A stretch of DNA of 64,000 nt from Piper betle (taxonomy: Eukaryota > Streptophyta > Magnoliopsida > Piperales > Piperaceae). The position numbers were made by a program, and so were the translations under genes. The stretch covers positions 62,001-126,000 of the forward strand of contig JAURVB010008859.1 of the NCBI GenBank assembly GCA_033002965.1, written 5' to 3'. Below are positions 38,287-50,299 of the stretch, one piece after another (position 1 is the first letter of the stretch; the number at the start of each line of letters is the position of its first letter). The notes beneath the pieces were generated by a model, which saw only the letters and a list, made by a program, of their open reading frames with translations, was not told the DNA's origin and made no database searches.

Positions 38287-40631
38287 ATGGTTGCTCCCTC
38301 GATCCTTCCATTTTCATCTCATTTCTTGTTCTTCTCTCCTTTTCATTGTTTGATCATTTATGTGTGGGTGTTTTTTAATGCGACGGTTTGGTTATTTTCT
38401 GTTTAGGTGAAGTACTCGAGGGAACCGGAGAATCCCATTAAGTGTGAGTTTTTCAGTCTTTTTGGTAGCTGATTGACTTTCATTTTTTTGTTAATGTTGG
38501 TTGGGTTATCTTTGGTTTGATTTATGTTTTTTGTGCGAAATATGAGTTGTTGGAGGAATGGTTCTGCTGGTTATGAAGAACTTGGATGCTTGGTTTAAGT
38601 GCTGTTCTGAACTCTAATTTGACTACTTGTTTTGCGGTTTTTGTTTTTCAGCATGCAAATCTCGTGGGTCGAATCTGCGGGTGCATTTCAAGGTTTGCGA
38701 ATTTTTACTTTTAGGTGATTGTAAGGGTGGTGCGCTCTGTCTATTCTGCTGTGACGTGTTGTGCGTTTGTGCTATGCTTAGTGTTCATATGCAGCTTTTA
38801 ATGGATTAACAGGCTTGATGTTCTATGCTGTCTTAAATGGATTGGCAGTTGCTGAGATGGATATTTTCTATTCGAAACAATTTGCATTTTATTGTTATGT
38901 TAATTAATTAATTTACGACCTCAGCCCACTCATTGGAAGGAGACATACTTATTTTTATTAATTTGTTGTCTTGCTTTGCTGTATCTTTCATGAAGCTGCA
39001 TGTTATTTGTAAGGCTTTTTTGAGGTAACTGTCTGTAGTTATTGTGCATGATAGTGTTAGCATGTAGAGGTGCATGTTATGAGCTTCAGGTCTGCTTTTG
39101 CACTCTGTGAATGATAGTAATGTGACTGTAGTTTTTAATAAATTGTAATTTATTTGATTATAAGAAGCTTCTCTCTGGAAGCATTGTGGAATATTTTACT
39201 ACTACTCTCTGCATTTCACATTGTGTCTAATGCAGGTGAAATGAGTTCTTCTTTTTCATTTAAATGATATATATTATATTTGTTTATGGCGGTCTGTAGA
39301 ACACTAGGGAGACAGCTTTTGCTATCCGGAAGCTTCCCTTGGCCAAAGCTAAGAGGTATCTGGAGGATGTTATTGCCCATAAGCAGGCAATTCCATTCCG
39401 TAGATTCTGTGGTGGGGTGGGTCGCACTGCTCAGGCCAAATCACGCCACTCTAATGGTCAAGGAAGGTGGCCTGTCAAGTCAGCAAAGTTTATTTTGGAC
39501 CTGCTAAAAAATGCTGAGAGCAATGGATGGGCATGATCCAATACTACTTCTCTTTATTTGTTTTGTAATTTATTTTTGCTGTAATTTTAAGTTCTTTTGT
39601 TGATTTCATCCGAATAGGTCAAGGGTTTGGATGTTGACATTCTTTATGTTAGTCATATCCAAGTCAATCAAGCACAGAAGCAAAGGAGAAGAACCTATCG
39701 TGCACATGGACGGATTAATCGTAAGTACTTTCAAATTGATGGAACTTTTTCCACCCTCATTGCAATGATTGTTATTTACTTGTGGTTCTTGACAATGTTA
39801 AATTTTTGTGTGTGCAGCATACATGTCCAGTCCTTGTCACATTGAATTGATCTTGGCTGAGAAAGAAGAAAATGTGAAGAAGGAGGTATGCTTATAGCAA
39901 TAAATTTCGGATTTTTCTCCTTTACATGGTTTTGTAACTTTGTTTACTTTTCTTGCAGAGTTTGGCACATAGAATCTCAAGTGGTTCTTACTTTTGGGTA
40001 GAGTTTTATTTTTCAACGAGCATTTATGCTGAAAATTTTGGTTGATTGTACACGTGTAAATATGTTTATAGGGTTGTGATTATAAGAGGCACGTCATTTT
40101 GAAATGTTTTAGTCCTTGGAATAGTTGATGATTTAATGAACTTGTCTTATTTTGAGTCAGTAAGAGTATCTTTTGCATTTTGTTTTGTTCATTTGTTTCA
40201 TTAGTGAAAGCATAATGTCCCATGGAAATAATTATTTGTGCATTTCTGTAAAATTAGATTATTTCCATAGGCTGTGAATTTCTTATTACTGTGGATCCTT
40301 AGTGCCAGAAGTTTTAGCTATTCCAATATTTCATTTGTGTTGTTGAGTGCTTAATTTAGCAGTTGCTGTAGTTTTCTTTTGTTCATGTTTATTAGAGTTG
40401 ATTTTTGTCACCTTTATTATAAGTTTTTAGTTTGTTTTCTGTAGATGATCTTTGAAACTATGCTTGAACAATCATTGTGGTGACTTTTTGCCTGGCTGTT
40501 ATCTTCATAATTGTGTTGACTCTTCCCTGTGTTGTGCTAATTATGTGGTCATTGTATTTCAGCCTGAGACACAGCTTGCTCCACGCAGAGCTAGAGGACA
40601 AGCACTTCGCAGTGGTACTTCATCTGCTTAG
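38287..40631 (+). CDS. RPL17: 60S ribosomal protein L17 (uL22)
   Basis: Cytosolic large-subunit protein lining the polypeptide exit tunnel. Exons: 38287-38289 (the ATG alone), 38407-38443, 38652-38692, 39300-39530, 39618-39720, 39818-39885, 40563-40631, giving 183 residues. Conserved blocks include [59 protein letters not shown] and [13 protein letters not shown]. The C-terminal PETQLAPRR tail is plant-like. Oddity: exon 4 ends ...NAESN then GGA TGG followed by GCATGA, with no GT donor and a TGA two codons on. The intron position is the conserved one, so a GC-AG intron is the best reading, changing the usual N-A-E to N-G-W. If that donor is not used, the protein would stop there. The start codon is followed directly by an intron, as in many plant ribosomal-protein genes. 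Confidence 0.9.
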
Positions 40632-43219
40632 GTGATATCAACTGTTTTGTCGGGTGTTTTTTTTTGTTGAGTTGTAAGTGTAAATTTGAGCTTACTTGAT
40701 ATTAGGCATTCAAAGCTGTCTGTCATTTTATTTTAATTGTTTATGATGGGTGTTTAAACTTAAGACAATGCGGTCTTTCAGTTTTTCCATGAATTGTAGA
40801 ATTGTTACTCGAATTCCCTATAATATCTTCTCTTCAGAAAAATTGCGACTATATGGAGTGTATTAGCAGCGTGAATTTGTGTTTGATTTGTGGTTTCGGG
40901 GCGAACTTGGGTAACAATAAAATTACTAGTAGTTGGGTGTGCTACGTGGTTTGCGCTGGGGAAATTAATTTGCTCTAATGGTTTAGGCCGGGGATTGAAA
41001 TAAACTGCGGCATTGAAGGGCAAATCACGTGCTTTCATTGCGTTCTAATTGATACTAATGCATGAGGGGGTTGGGTTAGGCGAAATTAAATCTTACATTG
41101 CGACCGTGATATGCTCCTTGGATTTGATTAAGGCTCGCCTTAGGTAAAAAAAAATGTTGAATCAATTTTTTACATCCCTGAACGATGCTGCTCTCTTTTA
41201 GTCTATGTCCTCTTGCCTTTCTCCTCTCCTGCCGTTCCTTCAGTTCCCTGCCTCCTCTCGCCTTATCTCTTCCTGTCTGCTGATCTTTCTCGTCCTCTTG
41301 GTTTTAAACCTAGCCATGATTTGACCGTCGAGGGTATCTCCGGCAAGGTAAAGGGCTGATGACGGCGTGTTTCTTGGTTGTACGTCGAGAAGATGATCAT
41401 GTGTAGCATACCTGTCTTTAAACCATATCAACTAGTTAGCTTCTTTTACGCAGTCCTCCAAGATCATATCTGGGTAACTAGTAAATGCTGAAAATATTTG
41501 CAAAAAAGAGTAATACGCAAGAAGAGTCTGAGAAGGAAGGAGCAGCCATGAGCATGGGAGAAGAGTTGAGAAGAAAGAAGCAGTTTATGATCTGTCCATC
41601 TTCCAACGCCTGCTTAAATGGAGGAAAGAAGCATCTAAGACGCTTTATTCTTTTGTCAGGCTCAAGCTCTGTCATCTGTCTGCGTACTTAGAATTGAAAA
41701 AATAAAAATAATGGGAGACGTAGATGAATCGGCACATAGTTGACGGGGGGAAGTGTTGGAACGGTGCAAATTGGTTTGACAGCTCGTCGCGTTGTTTTAT
41801 GGTAGAACTTTTCATAACAAGTTAATGTTTTTTCCCAAGCATTACAAATGTTGGAAAAACAAAACTTCATCACAAGTCAACATATATATTAATAAATAGC
41901 CTCAAAATAAATTAGATTTTGGTCATATGCAAACAAGAAGTTTACAAGGTCTTCTAAGAAAATTAGTTCTTGACAAATGCCCTCCTTATTTGTTCTTTAT
42001 GGATTTAAAAATCTTCCATTTTTATTCGTAGTTGGAACTTTTTACAATGTAAAAAATTTATTATTTTGACGTTTGGAAAAAAAAGGGAGTTGCCTTTTCA
42101 ATTTATTCCTTTATCTCAAAAAAAACATAGTGATTTTCAACGGTGAAAAAAATTGAACAAATAAAACAAGCCAAAATTCGGAAATGATCCTATGAATATT
42201 ACATTACAAATATGATGCTCCAATTTATTAGCTAAGTGGGCTTGAATTTTTTTTAAAAAAATGTGCATCAAAATTCGGTAAACATGGGGATCTTGGCCAA
42301 ATTCTATGAATTTTATATTCTATTCATCCTAGTAAGAAAATAAAAGACATTTTTTCATTAGATGAGTTCGTTTTAGCTATTAAATTTATAATAGTTATAA
42401 TAAATAACTATTAACAAGAATATTCTAAATTTGAAGAGCTAATGCGTTCAGCAGACAATTAATCTTTAATCTGCCGTCGTAAAGAATGTGACTATGGCCT
42501 AATGTGCAAAAGGATACAAAGGCATCAAGTAATCCAAAAATGTGTGCCCGTAGAGACCATCAATTCTTAATAATCTGTTATATTATAGAATATGACATAT
42601 TTTAACTTCTTTCAAGCTTTCTTATATTATATTATGTTTGCTCTATTGGTGAATATGTGTGGGCATTCCTTTAAGATGTACGTATTTGAATATAAATATA
42701 AAGATCACATGAGTCGATCATTAACAAGTCATTTACATATCCGAACATATTCAAAAGGCTAACCTTTCTCCCTTTTTGTTTTTACATAGGAAAAAGGTTA
42801 GGAGCTCACCCGTGAAGAGGAAAAAGGTTAGGAGCTCACCCGTGAAGTAATGCAAATCACCAACAATTGGTTATCGTATTAGTATGCACACATATTCAAC
42901 ATGGGCAATCAACAATCATAACATACTTTTAAAAATTGATTAACTTTTCAAGGGTATTAATACACGGACTTATTATAGAAAAGTAAACACTAAACCATAC
43001 ATCTAGCTGTTTAATTTAATGTGTTAATTAAGGATATCACAACTAGAATGAATCAAATATTCAAATTGGTATACTTCCACAACGAGGGTGTAGCATACAC
43101 CCCATCACCTCCCGGCGTGCCTAAAAATGGTTTGCCACATTTACGGAGTGCAAGGTTTTGTTGTCAATACATTGGGTGGAAAGTGGTGCTGTTACGTGTC
43201 ATGCATTTATCATTAATAT
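40632..43219. other. Intergenic DNA, no gene
   Basis: 3' UTR of RPL17 at the start (AATAAA at about 40917), then AT-rich DNA. At 42789-42848 a 30-bp unit ('ggttaggagctcacccgtga') is duplicated in tandem. Short frames at 41240-41690 show no family. Confidence 0.5.
42789..42848. repeat. Perfect 30-bp tandem duplication
   Basis: 'ggaaaaaggttaggagctca' and the following ten bases occur twice back to back with essentially no differences, so the duplication is recent. Confidence 0.85.
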
Positions 43220-43715
43220 TTGACATTATTCAATAAAATTTATTGATCATTAACTGTTATCGCATGATTTACAGCTTTTCTGGCCATATTCCCTTATTGA
43301 GTTTTGACAAGTTTAATTGATGGTAAACGATTAATTAAAAAATTTTAATTTGCGCAATATAAATTTTGACAACACAAAACCCTTTATCAAGATCAAAATT
43401 TTGGTACTATTTAGACCATATATTTATGTTAGATTAATTTTTAAAAGGATATAATTAAATTTTAATTAAATATAATAATACCACTACTTTTCATTAATGC
43501 TGATCACTGCAATTATGTTTTTATTTTCAAAAATAAGTAAAATGATAAATCGGTAAAATTATAACAACATAGGCTTCTGTGTACGGTGTAATTAAATTTA
43601 CTATTTTATTATTATTTTTTAAAATAAAAAATATACTTAATTATTTTACTTTAATTTAATTTTAAATAGTTGATAAAAAGATATCGCCGCCGCCCACTTG
43701 AAGTCCTTGTCACAC
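43220..43715 (+). repeat. Dispersed AT-rich repeat, copy B
   Basis: Aligns with 13510-14005 in the same orientation over about 500 bases (see copy A). Non-coding; the element class is unknown. Confidence 0.55.
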
Positions 43716-43934
43716 CTAAAAGACATCATCACGAAGGCCAAAGCGACATCATTCATATATTATTTATAAGAATATTTGACCTTTAAAAAGAAAATATTGC
43801 ATTACATCATAATATACATTTCTATAGGTTTCAATCTCGTGTTGGGGTAAAATAATCCTATATATAAAACATTATTATTATGCAAATGAAGTCTAACTTT
43901 GGTGCCTAATGTGATGGCATGTAATAATTCAATC

Positions 43935-44240
43935 TTTCACTAATCCATTAAATTCTTGTAAAAATGGATGTATCCTATTAAAAACAAAAACAAAAAGGGA
44001 ATTCTAAAAATAATGGAACAATATTTATATTCCAATTTTTCACTAATCCATTAAATTCTTGTAAAAATGGATGTATCCTATTAAAAACAAAAACAAAAGG
44101 GAATTCTAAAAATAATGGAACAATATTTATATTCCGATTTTTCACTTATCCATTAAATTCTTGTAAAAATGGATGTATCCTATTAAAAACTAAAACAAAA
44201 GGGGGATTCTAAAAATAATGGAACAATATTTATGTTCCTT
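43935..44240. repeat. Tandem repeat, period about 103, three copies
   Basis: Units start at 43935, 44038 and 44140 with TTTCACTAATCCATTAAATT or a one-base variant, and continue through 'aatggatgtatcctatta' to 'ggaacaatatttat'. Copies are nearly identical, so the amplification is young. It ends about 310 bases before the start codon of the next gene, thus within its likely promoter region. Confidence 0.9.
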
Positions 44241-44552
44241 TGAAAAAAAACCAATATTTACCCCAAACCAAATAATGGAACAAAATATACCAAGACAAGA
44301 AAGTCAACTAATTTATTAGAAGGAAAGCAAGTCTACACTTGATAACTTACCTTTGAAGACCATTTCTTTTTTGTCCCTTCAAAGGTAGCCATTAACCATT
44401 ACCCATTACCCAATGGAGAGAGAGGTCAACACCACCCCTTTGGCCTTTGTGAACTGTAAATATTTTGATTCCCATCCCCTCCCTTGTTATGTAGAAAATG
44501 GGAGACCTTTCATGGGTCCAAAGTGAAGCAAAAAAAGTCCCTCCTTCGAGCC

Positions 44553-46280
44553 ATGGGTTCCTGTGTATCCCTCCATAGACACTCTGATTCGGCCGTCAGG
44601 CATGCCTCCAAGGTGACCTCCGTCAATGGTGGTGAAAAGCCGATTGCTTTATCCGACGACGAGGAGTTGGGCCCCGGGAGTGGGGAGTATGCTGGTATGC
44701 TGATTTGTATTTTCTATCCTTTTTTGTTCTCTGGGTTTTTTTGGCTGTCTCCTTCTTTGATCTAGTTTTGCGTTTCTTTTATTTTGTTTTTGTGCTGTAT
44801 GCATGTTGCCGTAGGATGGAATAATTAACCATCTGGTTGACTTGCTGGGAATTCCTGTTGATGGGTTGAACTCCACAACAATTTGTGTTTCATCCTTGGT
44901 TTATAAACTACTATGCATTGGAGTTGTATCTTTTCCTCCTTGTCTTGATCTTGGTGCTGCCGCTATTCGTGAGTTCTTAATCGGCTTGTGTGGAGTAAAA
45001 GAATGCTTTTAGTTTGATTTTATTTTGTTGCGGTATCGCAAGTCATCGATTTATTTGATTCGTATTGTGACATCTTGTACTTGTTGGGGTTTGTGTCACT
45101 TGTGTTGAAGTATGACATAAACATGAATGGTTTCACTTCCTTGAAGAAGGCCTTTTAGGAGAAGGCAGATGTCTTCCTTAAGTGCCCCTGAGTGCAGTTT
45201 ATGCCCTCGTCTCTTAAATTTGCATGCCAACAAGATGGGGGCGGCGTTTTATGAGTGGGGAAGTGTTAGATGGGAAATTGTTGATATTCTGCCCTCACGG
45301 CTTGAGAAGATGGTTACCTAACAAAAAATTTCAACTAGCTTCCATCTAGATCAAAAATGTGTTAAACCTGTTATTTCGGTGTAGTTCATAAATTAGATTG
45401 AAGATAATTTGTGCCACGCGAAAAATTCCTCAATGGATTTCTACAAATTCTCATATCTTTTATTCATATGCGCTCTGAGGAAGATTAGTGTTAATGCTTC
45501 AATTCCGACTTAGTTATTCTGTATTTACGTATGGGTATTGTACCATATAGAACAACTTTCACTTGGTAGCTAGGACCATAGTGCTTTTATCATACTCTTT
45601 GTTTGATTCTTCAAACTCTGTGAATGATAATTACCCATGGCTGATGTTGCCCACAGGCAGCAAAGATGAAGCCTTTTACGACACTCAGGCATGGCTAGAA
45701 TCTGATGGTGAAGATGATTTCTACAGTGTTCATGGAGGTAGAAGTTTCTTCCTTATTCTTGTACTTGTTATCATGTATTCTATAATGTTGATAATCAAAG
45801 GTTTGGATAAATGAAGCGTTGCCCTATCTTAGTTATCCGCAATGTAGTTATCTTTATTGATGTTTTTGAAGATATGTATATGTGACCATAGATGTGTTTC
45901 TGATCTTCAAATTGCAATATAAACTACTTGCGTTATGGCATGTAGATTTTACTCCCTCTAGCAGTAGTACTCCTAATTTCCAAAGAAGTGCACCTGGAAC
46001 ACCTCAACTGATCAAAGCGTTCTCTAGCGAGAGGTTGCCTGAATCGAAAGGAGGAACTTCACCATTTGGAAACAAAAAGAAATTAGCTGACTTTTTTAAA
46101 GAAAGCTTAGAAGCTGAATCACTCAGCAACAATCAGAGTACTTTGAGCGGAAGCTTAGCAAGCAGCCATCATCCTCTCAAATCTGACGTTGATGTGCCTC
46201 TTACTACATTGAGTCCCAACTATGGCCTCCATGAGAAAGCTCCAAATGGGCATTCAAAGCCAGGTACAGAAAAAAGTTAA
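44553..46280 (+). CDS. At3g27210-like plant protein, probably N-acylated
   Basis: A plant-specific family of unknown function. Exons: 44553-44694, 45657-45737, 45946-46280; phases agree, giving 185 residues. The N-terminus MGSCVS fits N-myristoylation at Gly2 and palmitoylation at Cys4, so membrane attachment is likely (inference). Family-like blocks are AFYDTQAWLESDGEDDFYSV at the exon 2 centre, DFTPSSSSTP and SAPGTPQ in exon 3, and KKKLADFFKESL. The upstream in-frame ATG at 44484 is not preferred, because it would hide the acylation motif. The frame ends at 46278-46280 just after an A6 run. One extra A would continue the frame into KSSQCCLPAL and a stop at about 46340, which resembles the cysteine-containing family C-terminus. 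The stop may therefore be a one-base indel. Confidence 0.8.
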
Positions 46281-47915
46281 AGAGTAGCCAATGTTGCCTT
46301 CCTGCCCTAACCCACAAATACGAACTTGGTGAGGAATAACAGCTGAAATCCATTAAACATAATGGAAGTTAGAGCAAATGTTGGCGCTTTAAACTTGTCA
46401 TACAAAGATTAATGGTGTAGATATTGGAGAGAAGAAATACTTTTTCTAGTGTCCGGCTGCCAAATATGCTTGTAAACTGTGAGATTCTCAATTGACAACT
46501 TGAAAATATCAGATGTGTTCCTTTGATCGGTTATGTGGGAGTACATATTAATTTTTCGTGTTGCAGATAGTATACGTAATTTAAGAGTTGCAGTGTTAAT
46601 ATTTGCAGCATGGTAATGATATTTTACTTCCCTGTTGAAAGAAATATGTCGAGATTCATTCTACTTGGAATCACTGAAAATTGGAGTATAAGAAATGCAA
46701 CGTTGAAGCACTGGTGGAAATACAAGATGATGTGATAATGCGTATTGGCGTTTGTGGTGCGCCGAGTTTGGAGTGTTAGTGTTGTTGGATTATCTCAATT
46801 TCGTATCTTTAAATCAACAATTGGGACTCTACCTTTCTGTGTCCATTTTGATTTATGCATATAAGTTGAGACATGGATTAACAAGGGACATACGAAATTC
46901 TAAAAACCAAACGAGAATTCTTGCACCAAATGGGAGACGCCCCGAAAAAAGGTTGAAAAGAAAGAACTGAGAAGACGACCTTTCGTTACAGGGCCGGGAT
47001 CTGTCTAACAACACAAGGTGGGCTGGGCCTATTGGATTAATCGGGGCCGGCCCGATACCTGGGCGAGAGCTTATCACGGAAGCAGAGTTGGTGGGCTTGG
47101 GTGGCGTAACAGCCCATGATAAAGTTTTTTTATAGGCCCATGATAAAGTTGTCGACAATAATACTTACCAGACTCTAGATAGTTCAAAGAAAACAGAAAA
47201 TAGATTTGATCAACACAAGAACAAACAAATATTATTCGACCACCGTCAAACATATGTAATTTATGAATTAATGATGTATGAATTTTTACGATTAGTCTTT
47301 AAATCTTAGTCTTAACCCACCAAAAAAAAGAGGTACATTCTTTGAAAAATAAAAAAAGAGAAAAAATAGATTGAAGTTTCGTTGACTTGGCCCTTCATTT
47401 TGTTTGTAGTTGCTTAGCCTTCGACTTGTAACTTTCATGACTTATGTCTGATAATATTTTTCGCGTTGCCTAATATCAAAAGCAATTCATGCTGTTCTTT
47501 TTTACTTCGCATGTGTGTAGATGTGAGAAGTAACATCTGAGATCTATGCATACGAACCACCAAAATTGTTGGTAGCAAAACCTGAAAAGCCACATTCCTT
47601 CTATCCAACTCAACCTTCCTGAACCATTTAAGTACTTTGCTTCAAGGTCACTGTAAGCCACAAATGAAGGTTAACGACCAGCGCAATGGCGCATTTGCAA
47701 TCAGTCTAAGCGAGCACCTTTCTTTTTCGTTGAAACAGCCTGTTCTTCCTTACTTTCTCAATCTAATTTCTGGAATGCAATCCTCTACCTAACATTACAA
47801 AGACAGATGACAACTTACCTTGATCAGAAGACTCCTTAGAACACTAGAGGTCCAAGAACCTCCTTATGCTTAGCATTGATAAATAACAACAGGCAAAGTA
47901 CTTATTGTTACAGAG
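46281..47915. other. 3' UTR and intergenic DNA
   Basis: No gene recognised. Several GGCCCA/TGGGCT motifs lie at 46990-47110, without a gene start next to them. The minus-strand frame at 46853-47158 shows no family. Confidence 0.45.
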
Positions 47916-48523
47916 ATGCTGGCGATCACAGTAGCCATCCAGCTAGTTTTCTACTTTACATGCCCACAAAGAGCTTTTATGAAACAACATTTGGTGGGAG
48001 GAAGTGAGGGTTGGGATGTATCCACAGATTTGAGCTCTTGGGCATCAAGCCAGTCCTTCAAGGTTGGAGATCAACTTGGTAACTTCCCAATTTTCCTCTC
48101 CTCAAAGTACAAGATTCTCTTGGTTTTAACCATGAATATTATTTGCTTACTCACTTCCATTTAAAGATGTTTGTACATGGAGATGCATCGCACACATTTG
48201 TTCATAGTGCGCTTTATTGTAAATGTTCTTGGTGAGCTAACTATGACTATTTTTTTATGCAATTTATACACCAGACAGATATTAGAGCCAGTATGATATC
48301 TGACTAGCATTTGGACAAAGTTTTCAAGTACACTGCAGGCTTCCACACTGTGGTGGAGTTGGGAAGCCAAAAGAGCTATGACCAATGCGACAAACGATTC
48401 ATTGAACTTCAGGAACCATGGCCGGAAAAGCCCGGATACAGATACTTTGCCCGTGGACCAGCAGGGTGTAAAACTTTGAAAAAAATAATTAGGTTATTTT
48501 ATTTAGGGTTTTATAAATTTTAG
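47916..48523 (+). pseudogene. Degenerate phytocyanin (blue copper protein) gene
   Basis: Exons 47916-48078 and 48321-48523 join in phase 1 exactly at the conserved phytocyanin intron (...FKVGDQL|VFKY), giving 121 residues. Family features: a hydrophobic N-terminus, VGGSEGW, SSWASSQSFKVGD, then FHTVVELGS with the first copper-ligand His at residue 63, and a Cys in SYDQCD for the disulfide. The second half is broken: the expected FAC ligand Cys is FAR, the following GHC with the second His is absent, and the frame runs off into unrelated AT-rich sequence after GPAGC. A copper-free relative is possible, but with the missing end I favour a pseudogene. Phytocyanins are normally secreted, often GPI-anchored. 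Confidence 0.72.
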
Positions 48524-49105
48524 AACAAACTGTAAATATTATATAATTAAATTAACTTTTGAAAAATTTAATATTATAAATTATCGATTTTGACCTTTAA
48601 CATATTAGTATAATGATATTTATAATATTTTTAAGAATTAACATCTATTTGTATTAACTTAATAATTACTTTTTGACTTTACGTTATCACACAAATGACT
48701 TCTTAAATTTCACACATATTTATAAAATTTAATGTAGTAACTTCTTGAATTCTACACATATTCTTCTATATAAAGGAAAATTCTGTTGTTAAATAAAATA
48801 TCTTTTGGATAAATTGTGAGCACATTTGACTTTAGAGAAATTTCATCCATATTAAGATACTGTATCGTAGTTGCGGGTACCTCATCACAATTTCAAGTTC
48901 GTACATGTTCGAATAATTACTTGAAATGTTATATATTTTGATTTAGGAGTCTTAGTCAGTTTGAGTCCATATTCGATCACCATATGTCGAGTACAATCCG
49001 GGTTAAAGAATTAGCTAAGCCTGACATAGGGTAGCACCCTTAAAAAGATTATTATGTGGGAGTCATGGTCTTGAGTTCATATTCGACCACCATGCATTAA
49101 ACACA
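48524..49105. other. AT-rich intergenic DNA
   Basis: No gene or clear element. From about 48960 it grades into the repeat array that follows. Confidence 0.45.
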
Positions 49106-49311
49106 ACCAGGGTCAATGAATTGACTCAATCCGACATAGTGTATGGGGTCAATGAATTTACTCAATCCGACATAGGGCAGCACGACTCGGCTGAACGCAA
49201 CCGGGGTCAATGAATTGGACTCAATCCGACATAGCGGGGTCAATGAATTGACTATAATCTGACATAGGGCACAAGGTCAATGAATTGGCTCAATCCGAGA
49301 TAGGGCAGTAC

Positions 49312-49972
49312 TAGGTTGCTAATTGAGCGAGCCAGCTCGTGAGTATTTAGCGTTCGGTTCGGCTTGACTCGACTCGAAACTCAGAGGGTTAACCTACTAC
49401 TCAAATCCCGATTTTTGACATCTCAAGCTCGAACTCGAGCTCGAACTCGAATCTTACGAGCCGAGCTTGAGCAAGGTCGTGTTCGACTCGACTCGACTCG
49501 GCTTAACTCAAACTCGACTCGTGGCTCGACTCGAACTCGACTCGATAAAATAATATAATAATATAGTTTTTATATTATATTATATTTATATATTATATAT
49601 ATATATATACACACACACAATATAATAATAAAAAAGTGAGATAGTTGAGATGGTAAGTATTCAAGTTGATGACCTTAAGGTTGTGGGTTCAATCCACATT
49701 GAGTGCATTTTTTTAAGTGAGGTACTTTTGACTTTTAATCGAGCCGGTTTCGAGCTCACGAACGAGCTGGGTTCGAACTCGGAAAAATTAAACAGTTTAA
49801 GTGTATTCGAGTACGAGTTGAGCTCGAACACATAAAAGATATTCGAGTCGAACTCGAGCATGTATGTTCAAAACTCGTTCGATCTCGAGTCGAGTTCGAA
49901 CGAGTTTCGAACTATTCGAGCCGAGTTCGAACACAAGTTGAGCTCGGCTCGCTCGCTCGATTAGCACCCCTA
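49312..49972. mobile_element. hAT-type MITE inserted in the repeat array
   Basis: The left end TAGGTTGCTAATTGAGCGAGC and the right end GCTCGCTCGATTAGCACCCCTA form a terminal inverted repeat of about 20 bases. The flanks GCAGTAC (49305-49311) and GCAGCAC (49974-49980) look like a slightly mutated target duplication, and they re-join to the unit seen at 49180. The arms are rich in ACTCGA, the centre is (TA)n, and a tRNA-like segment lies at 49636-49707. Same family as 3928-4751. Confidence 0.75.
49636..49707 (+). other. tRNA-like (SINE-head-like) segment in the MITE
   Basis: An A-box-like TAGTTGAGATGG is followed about 40 bases later by a perfect B box GGTTCAATCC (49686-49695), and an oligo-T run comes shortly afterwards. 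This is the promoter layout of tRNAs and tRNA-derived SINEs. No cloverleaf with good acceptor pairing is evident, so a SINE head or tRNA relic is more likely than a tRNA gene. Confidence 0.45.
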
Positions 49973-50179
49973 AGCAGCACCGCCGAGCGCAACCGGGGTC
50001 AATGAATTGACTCAATCCGAGATAGGGCACGGGGTCAATGAATTGACTCAATCCAACATAATGAATTGACTCAATCCGACATAGGGCACAGGGTTAATGA
50101 ATTGACTCAATCCAACATATGGCACGGTGTCGAGCGAACCCAACGGCGCAAGACGGCTCATTATGTACTTATGATACCG

Positions 50180-50295
50180 AGATCATTATACATTTGTGAT
50201 ACCAATAGGGTGAGTCAATGATAAATATCGATAACTACAAGTCACATTTGTGATACCAATAGGGTGAGTCAATGATAAATATCGATAACTACAAG
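50180..50295. repeat. Two-copy repeat, period about 55
   Basis: 'atttgtgataccaataggg' through 'cgataactacaagtc' occurs twice in succession. Confidence 0.8.
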
Positions 50296-50299
50296 TCGA

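Larger units (their letters stand above)
49106..50130. repeat. Short-period array of 'GGGTCAATGAATTGACTCAA' units
   Basis: At least eight copies of a 30-36-bp unit (GGTCAATGAATTGACTCAATCC followed by GACATAGGGCA) occur at 49106-49310 and 49995-50125. The unit contains a partial palindrome (TGAATTGACTCA). Every third unit or so carries an extra 'gcacgactcggctgaacgcaacc' type insert. The array is split by a MITE at 49312-49972. Non-coding. Confidence 0.75.

Noticed and set aside
49106..50130. CRISPR-like direct repeats
   Set aside because: Repeat spacing is irregular, the spacers are themselves repeats, and the window is clearly plant nuclear DNA.
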